Source of the DNA: Oceanobacillus neutriphilus | Lineage (GTDB): Bacteria > Bacillota > Bacilli > Bacillales > Amphibacillaceae | Length of the DNA stretch: 64,000 nt | NCBI RefSeq assembly: GCF_014645515.1 | Contig: NZ_BMLW01000005.1 | Location: 266,714-330,713 of the forward strand | Direction of reading: 5' to 3' | In this document: piece by piece, positions 55,405-63,545 of the stretch | How the letters are laid out: each line of letters begins with the position of its first letter | How positions within the stretch are numbered: the stretch's first letter is position 1 | Made by a program: the position numbers and the translations under genes | Notes under the pieces: model-generated | What the model was told of the DNA's origin: nothing | What the model saw: only the letters and a program-made list of their open reading frames with translations | The model's database searches: none

Positions 55405-55938
55405 TTACATATTCCTCCATTCATTCTCTAACATACTCATTTCCCATAAACTCCAATACTCATCTCCTGCTTTCCTAACATCTCTAAGTAAACCTTCTTT
55501 CACAAAACCAGCCTTTTCATAACTCTTTATAGCTGATTCATTAAAAGTAAATACACCTAATCCAACTCTATGTAAGGACAGATGATCAAAAGCAACTTTG
55601 AGTACTTCAGTTACCATTTTCTGACCTATGCCTTTACCACGTATATTCTGGTTACCTAGTAATACCTTTCCTATTCTTGCAGAACGGTTCTTTAAATCAA
55701 TATTGTTTAGAGAAATATGTCCAATAGTTTCATTGGTTTTATCTAAAACGACTTTATAAATAAGTACTTTAGAGTTTTCTTCATTGGCACCTTTTATATA
55801 CTGATTTAATTGTGTTACATCTAAGGGGTAACTAAAATGTGGTCCTGCCCATTGCATAAGAAACTCTGGTGAATCAATCCAACTTATTAACAAATCAAAA
55901 TCCTGTCTATTAAAATGTTCTAATCTAATCAATGGCAT
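55405..55938 (-). CDS. GNAT N-acetyltransferase
   Basis: 177 residues. IRLEHFNRQDFDLLISWIDSPE opens the fold; the acetyl-CoA loop is GNQNIRGKGIGQKMVTEVL and the closing motif is LHRVGLGVFTFNESAIKSYEKAGFVKEG, as in RimJ/RimL-like enzymes. GGGGGG lies 4 nt before the ATG. It stands alone between the T-box leader and the amj gene. Substrate unknown. Confidence 0.85.
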   Translation of the reverse strand: MPLIRLEHFNRQDFDLLISWIDSPEFLMQWAGPHFSYPLDVTQLNQYIKGANEENSKVLIYKVVLDKTNETIGHISLNNIDLKNRSARIGKVLLGNQNIRGKGIGQKMVTEVLKVAFDHLSLHRVGLGVFTFNESAIKSYEKAGFVKEGLLRDVRKAGDEYWSLWEMSMLENEWRNM

Positions 55939-56066
55939 TCAGCCCCCCGTTATTTTGTGTTTCAAATTCCATATTACTATTTAAGAATGTTGCATTCTTT
56001 AACTTCATTTAACTACCTCTTTTTCTAATCAGGTTACTTCAATTGCATCTATTTGCGGAAATAACC

Positions 56067-56882
56067 TCAAACTATAAACTGTGTAAACCAAGCAATATAT
56101 TTTGCGCCAGGAATAAAGAACAACTGTGCCAGTAATGTACCTAATAGCCTCGACGTAACCATCATCAAGGAAATATTTTTAAGCGTTTGATAGCTGCCTC
56201 TCTGATTAACAACATCATCTGCAACCACTGATACCTTTGGATCAACAAAAATCACTAGCAATATTGTTGCCATACCATTTATTAAACCGGATGCCATAAT
56301 GGCTGTTGATGCGCGTTCGGGTGCTAACAATGCTGCATATAAGGCAGACAGCACACCAATTGTATATATTGCTGTTATAACCATATTAACCAAAAATAAC
56401 CTTATTGGGATATCTTTCATTTTAGTGTTTTTCAGATATGAAAATTTAGGCAAACTGAAATGCGTGATACTCCGTTTTATATACTGTAAAGAGAATAACC
56501 TTTTAAATAAAGACGGAACAGATCCCTTCTCTTCAGACAAATGAATAATCGTCCTTGAAAATAAAGCGATAAAAGTTGGGAGTAAAAGTATCCCGAAAAG
56601 GGTGCCGACTGTTGAAGCGCCTATAAGAAAACGGAATTGTGTCGCAACAAACTCTTGCGCACTATTACCTGGCGCAGTGTCAATTAAGCTTCCTGTAAAA
56701 GGCTGCTGCATCATATTTGCCAATCTCGAAATCATTACCATTATATTGAAAAGGGATAAAGCTGAAGCAATCATTCTTACTCTTGCTCCTGACAATCTCA
56801 CAGCATAAGCGAGCGTTTCAATCGAATGAATAATAAAAATAAATAAAGCTATGTAAATTAATTTCTCAGTAACAATCTCCAA
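56067..56882 (-). CDS. amj: Alternate lipid II flippase Amj
   Basis: 271 residues, six to seven helices, matching the Amj/YdaH (DUF2837) family in length and pattern: FIIHSIETLAYAVRLSGAR at the N-terminus, MVMISRLANMMQQPFTG, FRFLIGASTVGTL and SVVADDVVNQRG. In Bacillus subtilis Amj flips lipid II across the membrane and can replace MurJ; it is induced by cell-envelope stress through sigma-M. Start is TTG with GAAGG 8 nt upstream. No murJ is nearby. Its place among envelope-stress genes here fits that role. Confidence 0.87.
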   Translation of the reverse strand: MEIVTEKLIYIALFIFIIHSIETLAYAVRLSGARVRMIASALSLFNIMVMISRLANMMQQPFTGSLIDTAPGNSAQEFVATQFRFLIGASTVGTLFGILLLPTFIALFSRTIIHLSEEKGSVPSLFKRLFSLQYIKRSITHFSLPKFSYLKNTKMKDIPIRLFLVNMVITAIYTIGVLSALYAALLAPERASTAIMASGLINGMATILLVIFVDPKVSVVADDVVNQRGSYQTLKNISLMMVTSRLLGTLLAQLFFIPGAKYIAWFTQFIV

Positions 56883-56975
56883 TTGTACTACCTTCTTTTT
56901 TAATCTTTTTTGAAAAGGGTAAATGAATCACATCTTGCTAGCAGTTATAACTTGAATACTTCTAATAAACAATTT

Positions 56976-57679
56976 CTATTTTTGAAGTCTAATAGCTTTG
57001 TCAATCAAATTTTTGATATCTTCATCATTACCAGTTTCAATATAAATCAACTCTGTATTTTTAAGGATATCCTCCGTATACGCTGCCATTGTTTCATCTA
57101 TTTGTTCAGCACTAGGCCAGTGCGAGGGAATATTGTATAGATTAATTGTTCCATCACCGTTACCACTATAAGTCACTGTACCTCTGCCATAACTTTTCCT
57201 TGTAGTGTAATAACATCTTCTGGATAATCAGCGCTATCCTCTTCATTTGGGTTCACTTGCTCTCCTGCCGCAACATGAGAAACATTCAATTCCTCTATGT
57301 CTTGATTACCTACAATTTGTAACCAAACACGAGCATATTCTATCTCCTCTGCAGTGTAACCATCTAGTAAACTGTCATTTCCATTTTCAGAGACATCTTC
57401 TCCTGAATTTTCAGAAGCGCCATCCTCTTCATTTTCAGCAGTATTTTCTGAAGTATTGTCTTCTCCTGAATCTTTAGAAGCATCTTCTTCTTCAGAGATA
57501 ACTTCTACTTTATCATCAGTTGCATCTGGTTCGTTTTCAATTCGTTCCATGGCAGAATCATTTTCCGGGCTATCTGCTGCTGACCCATCCTCCGAATCGT
57601 TTGAACATGCAGCAAGTAAAGATAAAAGCAATAGCATAGAAACCATATTGCATAAATATACTTTATACTTCTTCACCAA
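56976..57679 (-). pseudogene. Acidic lipoprotein gene with a -1 frameshift
   Basis: ORF 57173-57679 starts with a lipoprotein signal (LLAAC) and a long Glu/Asp/Ser-rich linker, then YTAEEIEYARVWLQIVGN and ADYPEDVITLQGKVMAEVQ-stop. ORF 56976-57176 continues in another frame as TYSGNGDGTINLYNIPSHW through NTELIYIETGNDEDIKNL. Adding one G in GAGGTAC near 57180 would give GKVMAEGTVTYSGNGDGT, a continuous lipoprotein of about 233 residues. The gene is either recently inactivated, phase-variable or mis-sequenced. Family function unknown. Confidence 0.75.
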
Positions 57680-57799
57680 GATTCCTCTCCTTATTTTTAA
57701 TTTTAAAATTTCTCTTTTTTGGATTTCTTAAATATATTTGTAAAAGCTTTCATTTTTATTATAAACCTAAAACAAGGAAAAGTTAGCAAATAAAAGTAT

Positions 57800-58303
57800 T
57801 TATATTTGCCGTTTATACCTCAAGGAAATGTAATCATCCTTTTCTTTATTGTGGTACCCTTTCTGTTCATATTGGAATTGGAAACCCTTTGCTTCATAAA
57901 AAGGAATACCCTTTTGATTTCCTTTTTGAACAGAAACCCACTGCTCTGTAGCCCCGAATTCCTTTTGTTGGTTAGTTATTGCATTAAGTAATAGAGTACC
58001 TATTCCCTCATTTCGTCTATTAGGATCTAAATAGAGAACAAAAATTTCACTAGAAGTATCACTAATCATTCCGCCTCCACCAGCTCCTACGATTTCATCA
58101 TTTTCTATCGCAACAAAATATCCTCCCCATTCCTTAGACACAAGAGTAACCTCGTTTAAAATTCTTTGCCTATTATAAAAGTCACTTATTACTGTCTCAA
58201 TATACTCTTTTGAGTAAATATCACTGTAGGTTGTCCAATAGCCTTCTGTACAAACTTTCGCTATCCCCTCTACATGTGTAGAACTTCCTTTACAAATTTC
58301 CAT
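57800..58303 (-). CDS. GNAT N-acetyltransferase
   Basis: 167 residues. Core motif LYLDPNRRNEGIGTLLLNAITNQ is the acetyl-CoA loop (R-x-x-G-x-G), preceded by YFVAIENDEIVGAGGGGM and followed by VQKGNQKGIPFYEAKGFQF. GGAGG lies about 11 nt before the ATG. Typical of the Acetyltransf_1 group that modifies small molecules. No operon partner. Confidence 0.86.
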   Translation of the reverse strand: MEICKGSSTHVEGIAKVCTEGYWTTYSDIYSKEYIETVISDFYNRQRILNEVTLVSKEWGGYFVAIENDEIVGAGGGGMISDTSSEIFVLYLDPNRRNEGIGTLLLNAITNQQKEFGATEQWVSVQKGNQKGIPFYEAKGFQFQYEQKGYHNKEKDDYISLRYKRQI

Positions 58304-58364
58304 TCTGAATCATTCCTCCACCACATTTGACATAGAACCAATTTATTTTATTTCTCTGACTACA

Positions 58365-58550
58365 TCATATTAATTTAGTTTCTTTTTTTTGCTTATTAAA
58401 GAAATAGAGAAAAATCAACTCGAATACAAGCCAAGTTATAAATAAAGCAGCTAAGATAGGCATTGGTGAATCAATCACTAAAAATAAAACAAATGAAACA
58501 ATAAAGAAACATATAGTTATTAATATCATTAGTTTCAGATATTTTTTCAT
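58365..58550 (-). CDS. Small two-helix membrane protein
   Basis: 61 residues with two hydrophobic helices (about 5-25 and 30-51) and a lysine-rich C-terminus (NKQKKETK). GGAGGTGG lies 5-6 nt before the ATG, which supports translation. Not recognised. Independent of its neighbours by spacing. Confidence 0.6.
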   Translation of the reverse strand: MKKYLKLMILITICFFIVSFVLFLVIDSPMPILAALFITWLVFELIFLYFFNKQKKETKLI

Positions 58551-58863
58551 TTATACCACCTCCCTCAATAAATAGTTATACCCCTCTCTTTATTTAGCTC
58601 TTAAATACAAGTAAGCACCAAACGAATTAATGTATAGAATTTTCAAACAATTAACCCTATCATAATCAAAGATATGAATGACGTGTCTTCTTTTTCAAAC
58701 TGCTACTATGCATCTTTATATAAACACGATTCAGTGGGTATAAAGTTTCATTTTGCTTATATTTGTTTATTATTCTTTCTCCATATACCCACAGCGTACA
58801 GGAACTTTGATTCTCCGGATCAAGAAAGCCGCATAACGGAGACAAACTTCTCCTTCTAATAAG

Positions 58864-59151
58864 TTATTGCTTCTTACCTTTTCTTTCTAAAAATATAGGT
58901 GCTATATTTAGCAAGATAGAAACAATTGTCAAAAACCATAATGCCGTTCCCATGCCAGGTACTACATCCGATAAAGCTGCCCAATCTTCTGCTTTTACCC
59001 ACTCCGATGCTAGGCTGTATCCTGCACAGATGGTTAATGCTGTAAATGATAGGCCCATCGCCATAGCAAGCTTATAATCCTTTCCTGTTCTATACAAATA
59101 AAGATTTATAAAAGTTGCTGCTACAGCGATAATTCCTAATATTACCCACAT
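58864..59151 (-). CDS. Small three-helix membrane protein
   Basis: 95 residues: hydrophobic helices at about 2-18, 28-48 and 66-88, a short charged loop (TGKDYK) and a basic tail (ERKGKKQ). GGAGG is 7 nt before the ATG. Resembles conserved small membrane proteins of unknown function in Bacillaceae; I cannot give a family name with certainty. Confidence 0.68.
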   Translation of the reverse strand: MWVILGIIAVAATFINLYLYRTGKDYKLAMAMGLSFTALTICAGYSLASEWVKAEDWAALSDVVPGMGTALWFLTIVSILLNIAPIFLERKGKKQ

Positions 59152-59296
59152 AACCAGACCTCCATATATTTTTATTTATGTCCTATAATAATACGCAGTT
59201 TTGCACGGCTAATATTGTGCTTTCTTTTTGCCTTTTTGCTATTGACTTCGCATAGTTGGTCTTATATTGTACGATGCACTATTCAATTTGTTAGCT

Positions 59297-59836
59297 TTAT
59301 AATCCGAGTCTGGCACCTACTTCTGCATACTCTATATCTTTTCTTTCTGCATTCCAGTTATCCCCTGTTTGTCCGTCCCATATCGCTCCTGTTTCAACGA
59401 AACCGACAGAAGCAAACAACTTCCGGACGGCTTCGTTTACCATCCAATATGATGTAGCAACTGCATCGGCTTTTCCTTGTGGAAACGACTTTATGTAATC
59501 AATAACTTTCATCATTGCTTGTTTGCCAAATCCTTTGCCTTGATGCTTTTTATCAATCATAAAGCGATTAAGTCCATAAGTAGATTTATCTCCATATTTT
59601 TCACACAAAATTGAACTTTCCGCCAGTTCGAAAAATCCAATATCGACATATCCTATGACTTCATCATTGTTGCATATAGCGAAGATCATAGGAGGTTTTT
59701 CGTCGTTGAGTATCTTTACGTAGGCTTTAGCCAAACAATATATGCTGGAATCCACATTTCTTTTCTGCTCGTCTGTTATACTTAACTCCAACATTGCCTC
59801 AAAATTATCGTGGGTAATTTTTCTTAATTCAATCAT
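59297..59836 (-). CDS. GNAT N-acetyltransferase (diamine-like)
   Basis: 179 residues. IELRKITHDNFEAMLELSI resembles the opening of the 32264-32710 acetyltransferase and BltD-type polyamine acetyltransferases. LNRFMIDKKHQGKGFGKQAMMKV is the acetyl-CoA loop; YWMVNEAVRKLFASVGFVETG closes the fold. GGGAAG precedes the ATG. The two proteins may be paralogues acting on polyamines or related amines; this is inference. Confidence 0.85.
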   Translation of the reverse strand: MIELRKITHDNFEAMLELSITDEQKRNVDSSIYCLAKAYVKILNDEKPPMIFAICNNDEVIGYVDIGFFELAESSILCEKYGDKSTYGLNRFMIDKKHQGKGFGKQAMMKVIDYIKSFPQGKADAVATSYWMVNEAVRKLFASVGFVETGAIWDGQTGDNWNAERKDIEYAEVGARLGL

Positions 59837-59885
59837 TTTTCTTCCCTGCTCCCTATAATATAAATTCGCTGCACCTGCCCATAAC

Positions 59886-59971
59886 AGCGCTCCCTCTTGA
59901 TGCCATGCGGAACACTAGGGGATGGGGCGGCTGCCGGACAGCGTTCCCCGTACTCCGTGCCTTAACAACGG
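59886..59971. repeat. GC-rich, hairpin-forming insertion-like patch
   Basis: In 61 nt from 59901 to 59961, 42 bases are G or C (about 69 percent), far above the surrounding AT-rich DNA. It can fold using GGAAC/GTTCC and GGGGA/TCCCC arms. No ORF. It may be a fragment of foreign or repetitive DNA between two operons. Confidence 0.5.
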
Positions 59972-60001
59972 TAATAAAAGAAAATACTAACAATAAAAAT
60001 A

Positions 60002-60754
60002 TCACATATCTATCGCATCTACATTGCTATGCAGGAACATTAGCGGTAAAATTTTAAAACTCTCTGCATATTGGGAATCATCCTCTATTTGCTTTGCTGA
60101 TTCCGTTGCTTTATAAGAAAGATAATTGGTTATAAACATTAGATAGTCTCCAGAAAACTGGCTCTTATGTGCTGCAATAGCCTTTAATTTTTTCTCCCAA
60201 AAGCTATCTGCATTCATAAATGTGTTCGGATTCTTAGTTGTATAGTAGGCCATTGCTTGAACTCTATGTTCTTTAAGGTCTGCTTCCAGCTGTTCTGGAT
60301 AAAATCTTGCATTTCCACTTATTCGGGCTGCGAAAGATACAACCTTACCAGTCACAATATGATCAAGATGTGTTTCATAATCAAGCCAAGGATCTACAGT
60401 AAAAATAATATCGGGGCGTACTGTACGGATTACTCTTACTAACTCTCGCCTCAATTCTTCGCTATCATATATGTGTCCATCGGGAAAATCCAGCCAGTGT
60501 AATTTATTAACACCTAGAATGGAACTGGCTTCTTCTTGCTCCTTTTTTCTTATTTCTATCAATTTCTGAGTGGGCAAACTTTTATCATTACTCCCTGATC
60601 CACCATCAGTAACAGTAAGATAATGCACATCCACCCCTTCAAAAGCAAGCTTTGCTATGGTTGCGCCAGCTCCAAATTCATTATCGTCAGGGTGTGGCTG
60701 AATACATAATGCTCGTTTCATCTCTAATGGATTTGGTATTTCAAATGGTATCAT
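60002..60754 (-). CDS. PIG-L/LmbE-like N-deacetylase
   Basis: 250 residues. The zinc motif CIQPHPDDNEFGAGATI (HPDDxE) and a second histidine pair in WLDYETHLDHIVTGK are the marks of the PIG-L family, which removes acetyl groups from GlcNAc-linked substrates, for example in bacillithiol (BshB) and glycolipid synthesis. GAGGTG lies upstream of the ATG. It follows the epimerase gene after 22 nt, so both are probably one transcript. The exact sugar is unknown; BshB1/B2-type function is possible but usually sits in a different context. Confidence 0.86.
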   Translation of the reverse strand: MIPFEIPNPLEMKRALCIQPHPDDNEFGAGATIAKLAFEGVDVHYLTVTDGGSGSNDKSLPTQKLIEIRKKEQEEASSILGVNKLHWLDFPDGHIYDSEELRRELVRVIRTVRPDIIFTVDPWLDYETHLDHIVTGKVVSFAARISGNARFYPEQLEADLKEHRVQAMAYYTTKNPNTFMNADSFWEKKLKAIAAHKSQFSGDYLMFITNYLSYKATESAKQIEDDSQYAESFKILPLMFLHSNVDAIDM

Positions 60755-60776
60755 CTACTTCACCTCATTTTTATTA

Positions 60777-61427
60777 TTATGATTCTTTAAGAGTCTGTAT
60801 TGTATTCTTGAAATTATCTGATTCAAAAATTGTTGAACCCGAAACCAAAATATCGATTTTATTTTCCACACAAATTTTTGCGGTGTGTTCATTAATTCCT
60901 CCATCTACCTCAAATAACAGGTTCGTTAATTCGTGCTTCCTTCTGTATCTGTCTGCTTCAGCCATTTTATCCACTACACGATGTATAAACTTTTGTCCGC
61001 CAAAGCCGGGATTGATTGTCATAAAGAGTAATAAGTCAATCTCGTGCATATAAGGCAGAATGGTTTCCAGCTCTGTTTCCGGATTTAAGGCGATGCCAGC
61101 TTTAGCTCCATTATTCTTTATCAATTCCAGACAATATTCCAATTTTTCTGTAGATTCTGGACGAACAGTTATATAATCAGCGCCTAATTCAATAAATTTT
61201 TTGATGAAATTTTCCGGATTATGAATCATCAAATGTACATCCTTCGGCAAATCAGAGTAGGTATTAATAACCTCCATAACAGGGATGCCAAAAGTAATAT
61301 TAGGTACAAACTGTCCGTCCATAATATCGATATGTAATAAATCTGCTCCTGCCCTTTTCACTTTTTCCAATTCATTATTTAAATGTCCAAAATCTGCCGC
61401 TAAAACAGATGATGCTATCAACGTCAT
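60777..61427 (-). CDS. rpe: Ribulose-phosphate 3-epimerase
   Basis: 216 residues of TIM-barrel: IASSVLAADFGHLNNEL, HIDIMDGQFVPNITFG with catalytic Asp and metal histidine, DVHLMIHNPENFI, MTINPGFGGQKF and FEVDGGINEHTA with the second catalytic Asp. This is the full signature of Rpe/AlsE-type epimerases interconverting ribulose-5-phosphate and xylulose-5-phosphate, or allulose-6-phosphate in AlsE. GGAG lies 7 nt before the ATG. The housekeeping rpe of Bacilli normally lies with prkC/rsgA, so this is likely a second copy serving a sugar pathway with the deacetylase. Confidence 0.87.
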   Translation of the reverse strand: MTLIASSVLAADFGHLNNELEKVKRAGADLLHIDIMDGQFVPNITFGIPVMEVINTYSDLPKDVHLMIHNPENFIKKFIELGADYITVRPESTEKLEYCLELIKNNGAKAGIALNPETELETILPYMHEIDLLLFMTINPGFGGQKFIHRVVDKMAEADRYRRKHELTNLLFEVDGGINEHTAKICVENKIDILVSGSTIFESDNFKNTIQTLKES

Positions 61428-61512
61428 ATTATCACTCCAAATAGTCTTTTACTTTAAATACATTTCTGCAGCATTTCTACATTTATATAGAAGAAAGATA
61501 TCTTGAATTTAA

Positions 61513-61998
61513 TTAGGAGGGCTTAATAGAATAGATTGCCTGTTCAGCTCCAAATCTGCTCATTGTTTGTTCTAATTCCATACCTGCTCTCTCTAAAAGC
61601 TTACACGAGGAGATATTTGCAGTTTGTGTTTCAGCAATTATTTTGGAAAGACTTAATTCATTGAAGCCAAAATTAATTACTAACTGAACTGCCTCTTTTG
61701 CATAACCCTTTCCCCACCAATGTGGTAAAAACTGATATGAAATTTCAAGATACTCGCCATCATGATGAGGATCAAGTGAAACTAATCCCATAAAATTATC
61801 TGTGTGTTTTTCTCTGACAGTCCAATAATAACAATCATCACTTGTCATAAGCATTTCATCCAATGCTGCCTCAATGGACTCTTCTTGACGAACTCCTCCC
61901 AGAAATTTTCTTACCTCTTGATTTGTATATAATTTTTTCATATCATCATAATCAGACTTTTGAAAGGTTTTCATCGTACATCGTTTTGTTTCCAACAA
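61513..61998 (-). CDS. GNAT N-acetyltransferase, RimJ/RimL type
   Basis: 161 residues starting LETKRCTMKTFQKSDYDDM. The acetyl-CoA loop is QFLPHWWGKGYAKEAVQLV and the closing motif LSKIIAETQTANISSCKLLERAGME. Shorter than the other RimL-like proteins but complete. The 61999-62026 spacing suggests possible co-transcription with the MazG-like gene upstream. Confidence 0.86.
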   Translation of the reverse strand: MLETKRCTMKTFQKSDYDDMKKLYTNQEVRKFLGGVRQEESIEAALDEMLMTSDDCYYWTVREKHTDNFMGLVSLDPHHDGEYLEISYQFLPHWWGKGYAKEAVQLVINFGFNELSLSKIIAETQTANISSCKLLERAGMELEQTMSRFGAEQAIYSIKPS

Positions 61999-62026
61999 CT
62001 AAAATCATCTCCTGAATCAAATATAA

Positions 62027-62317
62027 TCACATATGGGATTTCCACTTTAATATTTTCTCTTTTAATAAACTCTCTAATTCTTGTTCATTATCACATATTT
62101 TGTAAAATAATGACATAGTGACTAAAAGTACGTCAACACATTCTTCCTTCACATCCTGAATATTTAATTCTTTGTACTCGCTTCCCTTAGCTTTATTGTG
62201 AGAGAGTACTGCCTGTGAAGTTTCCCCGACTTCTTCAGCTAATTTAAGAACCATTTGTTCAACCGTTTTCTCTTCCTTGTCGCTTAAAGCTTTTATTTCT
62301 TTCAATAAATCTTCCAT
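62027..62317 (-). CDS. MazG-like NTP pyrophosphohydrolase
   Basis: About 96 residues. LKLAEEVGETSQAVL gives the E-E-x-x-E metal ligands, and VKEECVDVLLVTMSLF the second E-x-x-D helix, of the all-alpha MazG/dUTPase fold. Start ATG 62317 is preceded by AAAGGTG; the longer reading includes that site. These enzymes remove non-canonical or excess NTPs and fit a house-cleaning role alongside Nudix and GNAT genes. Confidence 0.85.
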   Translation of the reverse strand: MEDLLKEIKALSDKEEKTVEQMVLKLAEEVGETSQAVLSHNKAKGSEYKELNIQDVKEECVDVLLVTMSLFYKICDNEQELESLLKEKILKWKSHM

Positions 62318-62383
62318 TTCAAGCACACCTTTCAATTGGATATTTTATAAATATATTACAGTTCCTTTTAATAATAGAGTTGA

Positions 62384-62701
62384 TCATTTTAATAGAGATA
62401 ATACGTTAATAACAGGCTCTTCATAAGGATGAACACTTCTAATAATGTTTTCCACTTCTTCTATCTTCTCATATAAGCATTTAAATTCCATTTTACATTC
62501 TGTACCAAATGATATTTCACCAATAGAACCATTAAATGGAGTTGCTTCCTCTAACGGTCTCCAATAACCTTTTACCATTGAATAAGAAATAACATGATCA
62601 TAATTGCCAACTCTAAGAACGCCAATGTCATTTAACGCATTTCTTACCTTTTCTATATACTCTTCTGGCAATAGGACTTCCATTTTTACATATTTATTCA
62701 T
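62384..62701 (-). CDS. YqfO/NIF3 insert-domain (CutA-like) protein
   Basis: About 105 residues. KMEVLLPEEYIEKVRNALND, GNYDHVISYSMVKGYWRPLE and the closing SVHPYEEPVINVL match the PII/CutA-like domain inserted in NIF3/YqfO proteins, here on its own; the HPYEEP motif is diagnostic. AGGAGG is 7 nt before the ATG at 62701. Function of the stand-alone form is unknown; metal or nucleotide binding is suggested by the fold. Confidence 0.78.
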   Translation of the reverse strand: MNKYVKMEVLLPEEYIEKVRNALNDIGVLRVGNYDHVISYSMVKGYWRPLEEATPFNGSIGEISFGTECKMEFKCLYEKIEEVENIIRSVHPYEEPVINVLSLLK

Positions 62702-62789
62702 CAATTGGCCTCCTAAATTATAATTGCACGCTGAACCAGTATGTTTTATATGTATTTAAATCAAAACTTTCTAGCAAATGAATAGCTTG

Positions 62790-63545
62790 CTATGATTTTC
62801 CAATTACACCAAACACTCTATAAGGTATTTCAAATGGACCATCTGTTTGTTTACTTAAAAAGTTTTCAAGCTTTTGGTTAAATAACACAATATCATTTTC
62901 TCTTAACGCACCGCCAATTTCCGGACTAGTTTGAATTCTTCCAATCCAATTTTCTATGCAATAATTTACTTTTACATCAAATGAAAATGTCTCTACTTGA
63001 GAGAAACCTGCATTATAAATATCGTCAGCCCATTCTGGAAACATCAATGTCTCGCTAGCCCTTTTTGATGTTGGATTAAACGTTTCAATTAGCTCTTGAG
63101 TATACATGGTAATATCATTCTTAAAAGGAATCCATTCATAATTAATAATAGCAAGCCTCCCATTATTTTGAAGAACACGATGAACTTCTTCAGCTACTTT
63201 TACTTTATTAAACCAGTGCCAACAAAAAACAGCTGTAACGATTTCATAAGAAGCATCTTCAAATGGCATATTTTCCACATTTCCTATTAAATAATTTATT
63301 GGCAATTGATCTTTCCGATTAATCTGTTTAGCTTGTTCTATTAATTCCGTAGACAGGTCAATTCCAGTTACCTTGCAGCCCTTTTTAGCTATGTCTCTTG
63401 CAAATAGACCATTAGCCGTTCCAATATCGAGTATATATTGCCCTGTAAGACCTATGTTATATTCTTTTAATCTCTCAAAGAGTTCTTCTGGATATCCATG
63501 TCTATATCTTATATATTTATCTGACGTTCCATCTAAACTTAAAAT
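62790..63545 (-). CDS. SAM-dependent methyltransferase with an apparent ATT start
   Basis: The minus strand is open for 251 codons from ATT at 63545. Motif I (YILDIGTANGLFARDIAKKG) and the acidic post-I residue in VTGIDLSTELI lie upstream of the first ATG/GTG/TTG-like codon at 63305, so a start at 63305 would delete the cofactor site. GGAG lies 9 nt before the ATT and a TGA is just upstream in frame. Later motifs are GNVENMPFEDASYEIVTAVF and VHRVLQNNGRLAIINY, typical of class I methyltransferases (Methyltransf_11). Target unknown. Either ATT is used, as in infC, or the start codon was lost. Confidence 0.75.
   Translation of the reverse strand: MLSLDGTSDKYIRYRHGYPEELFERLKEYNIGLTGQYILDIGTANGLFARDIAKKGCKVTGIDLSTELIEQAKQINRKDQLPINYLIGNVENMPFEDASYEIVTAVFCWHWFNKVKVAEEVHRVLQNNGRLAIINYEWIPFKNDITMYTQELIETFNPTSKRASETLMFPEWADDIYNAGFSQVETFSFDVKVNYCIENWIGRIQTSPEIGGALRENDIVLFNQKLENFLSKQTDGPFEIPYRVFGVIGKS

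Noticed and set aside
58674..58859. 61-codon plus-strand ORF
   Set aside because: No ribosome binding site, odd composition, no recognisable pattern; likely chance.
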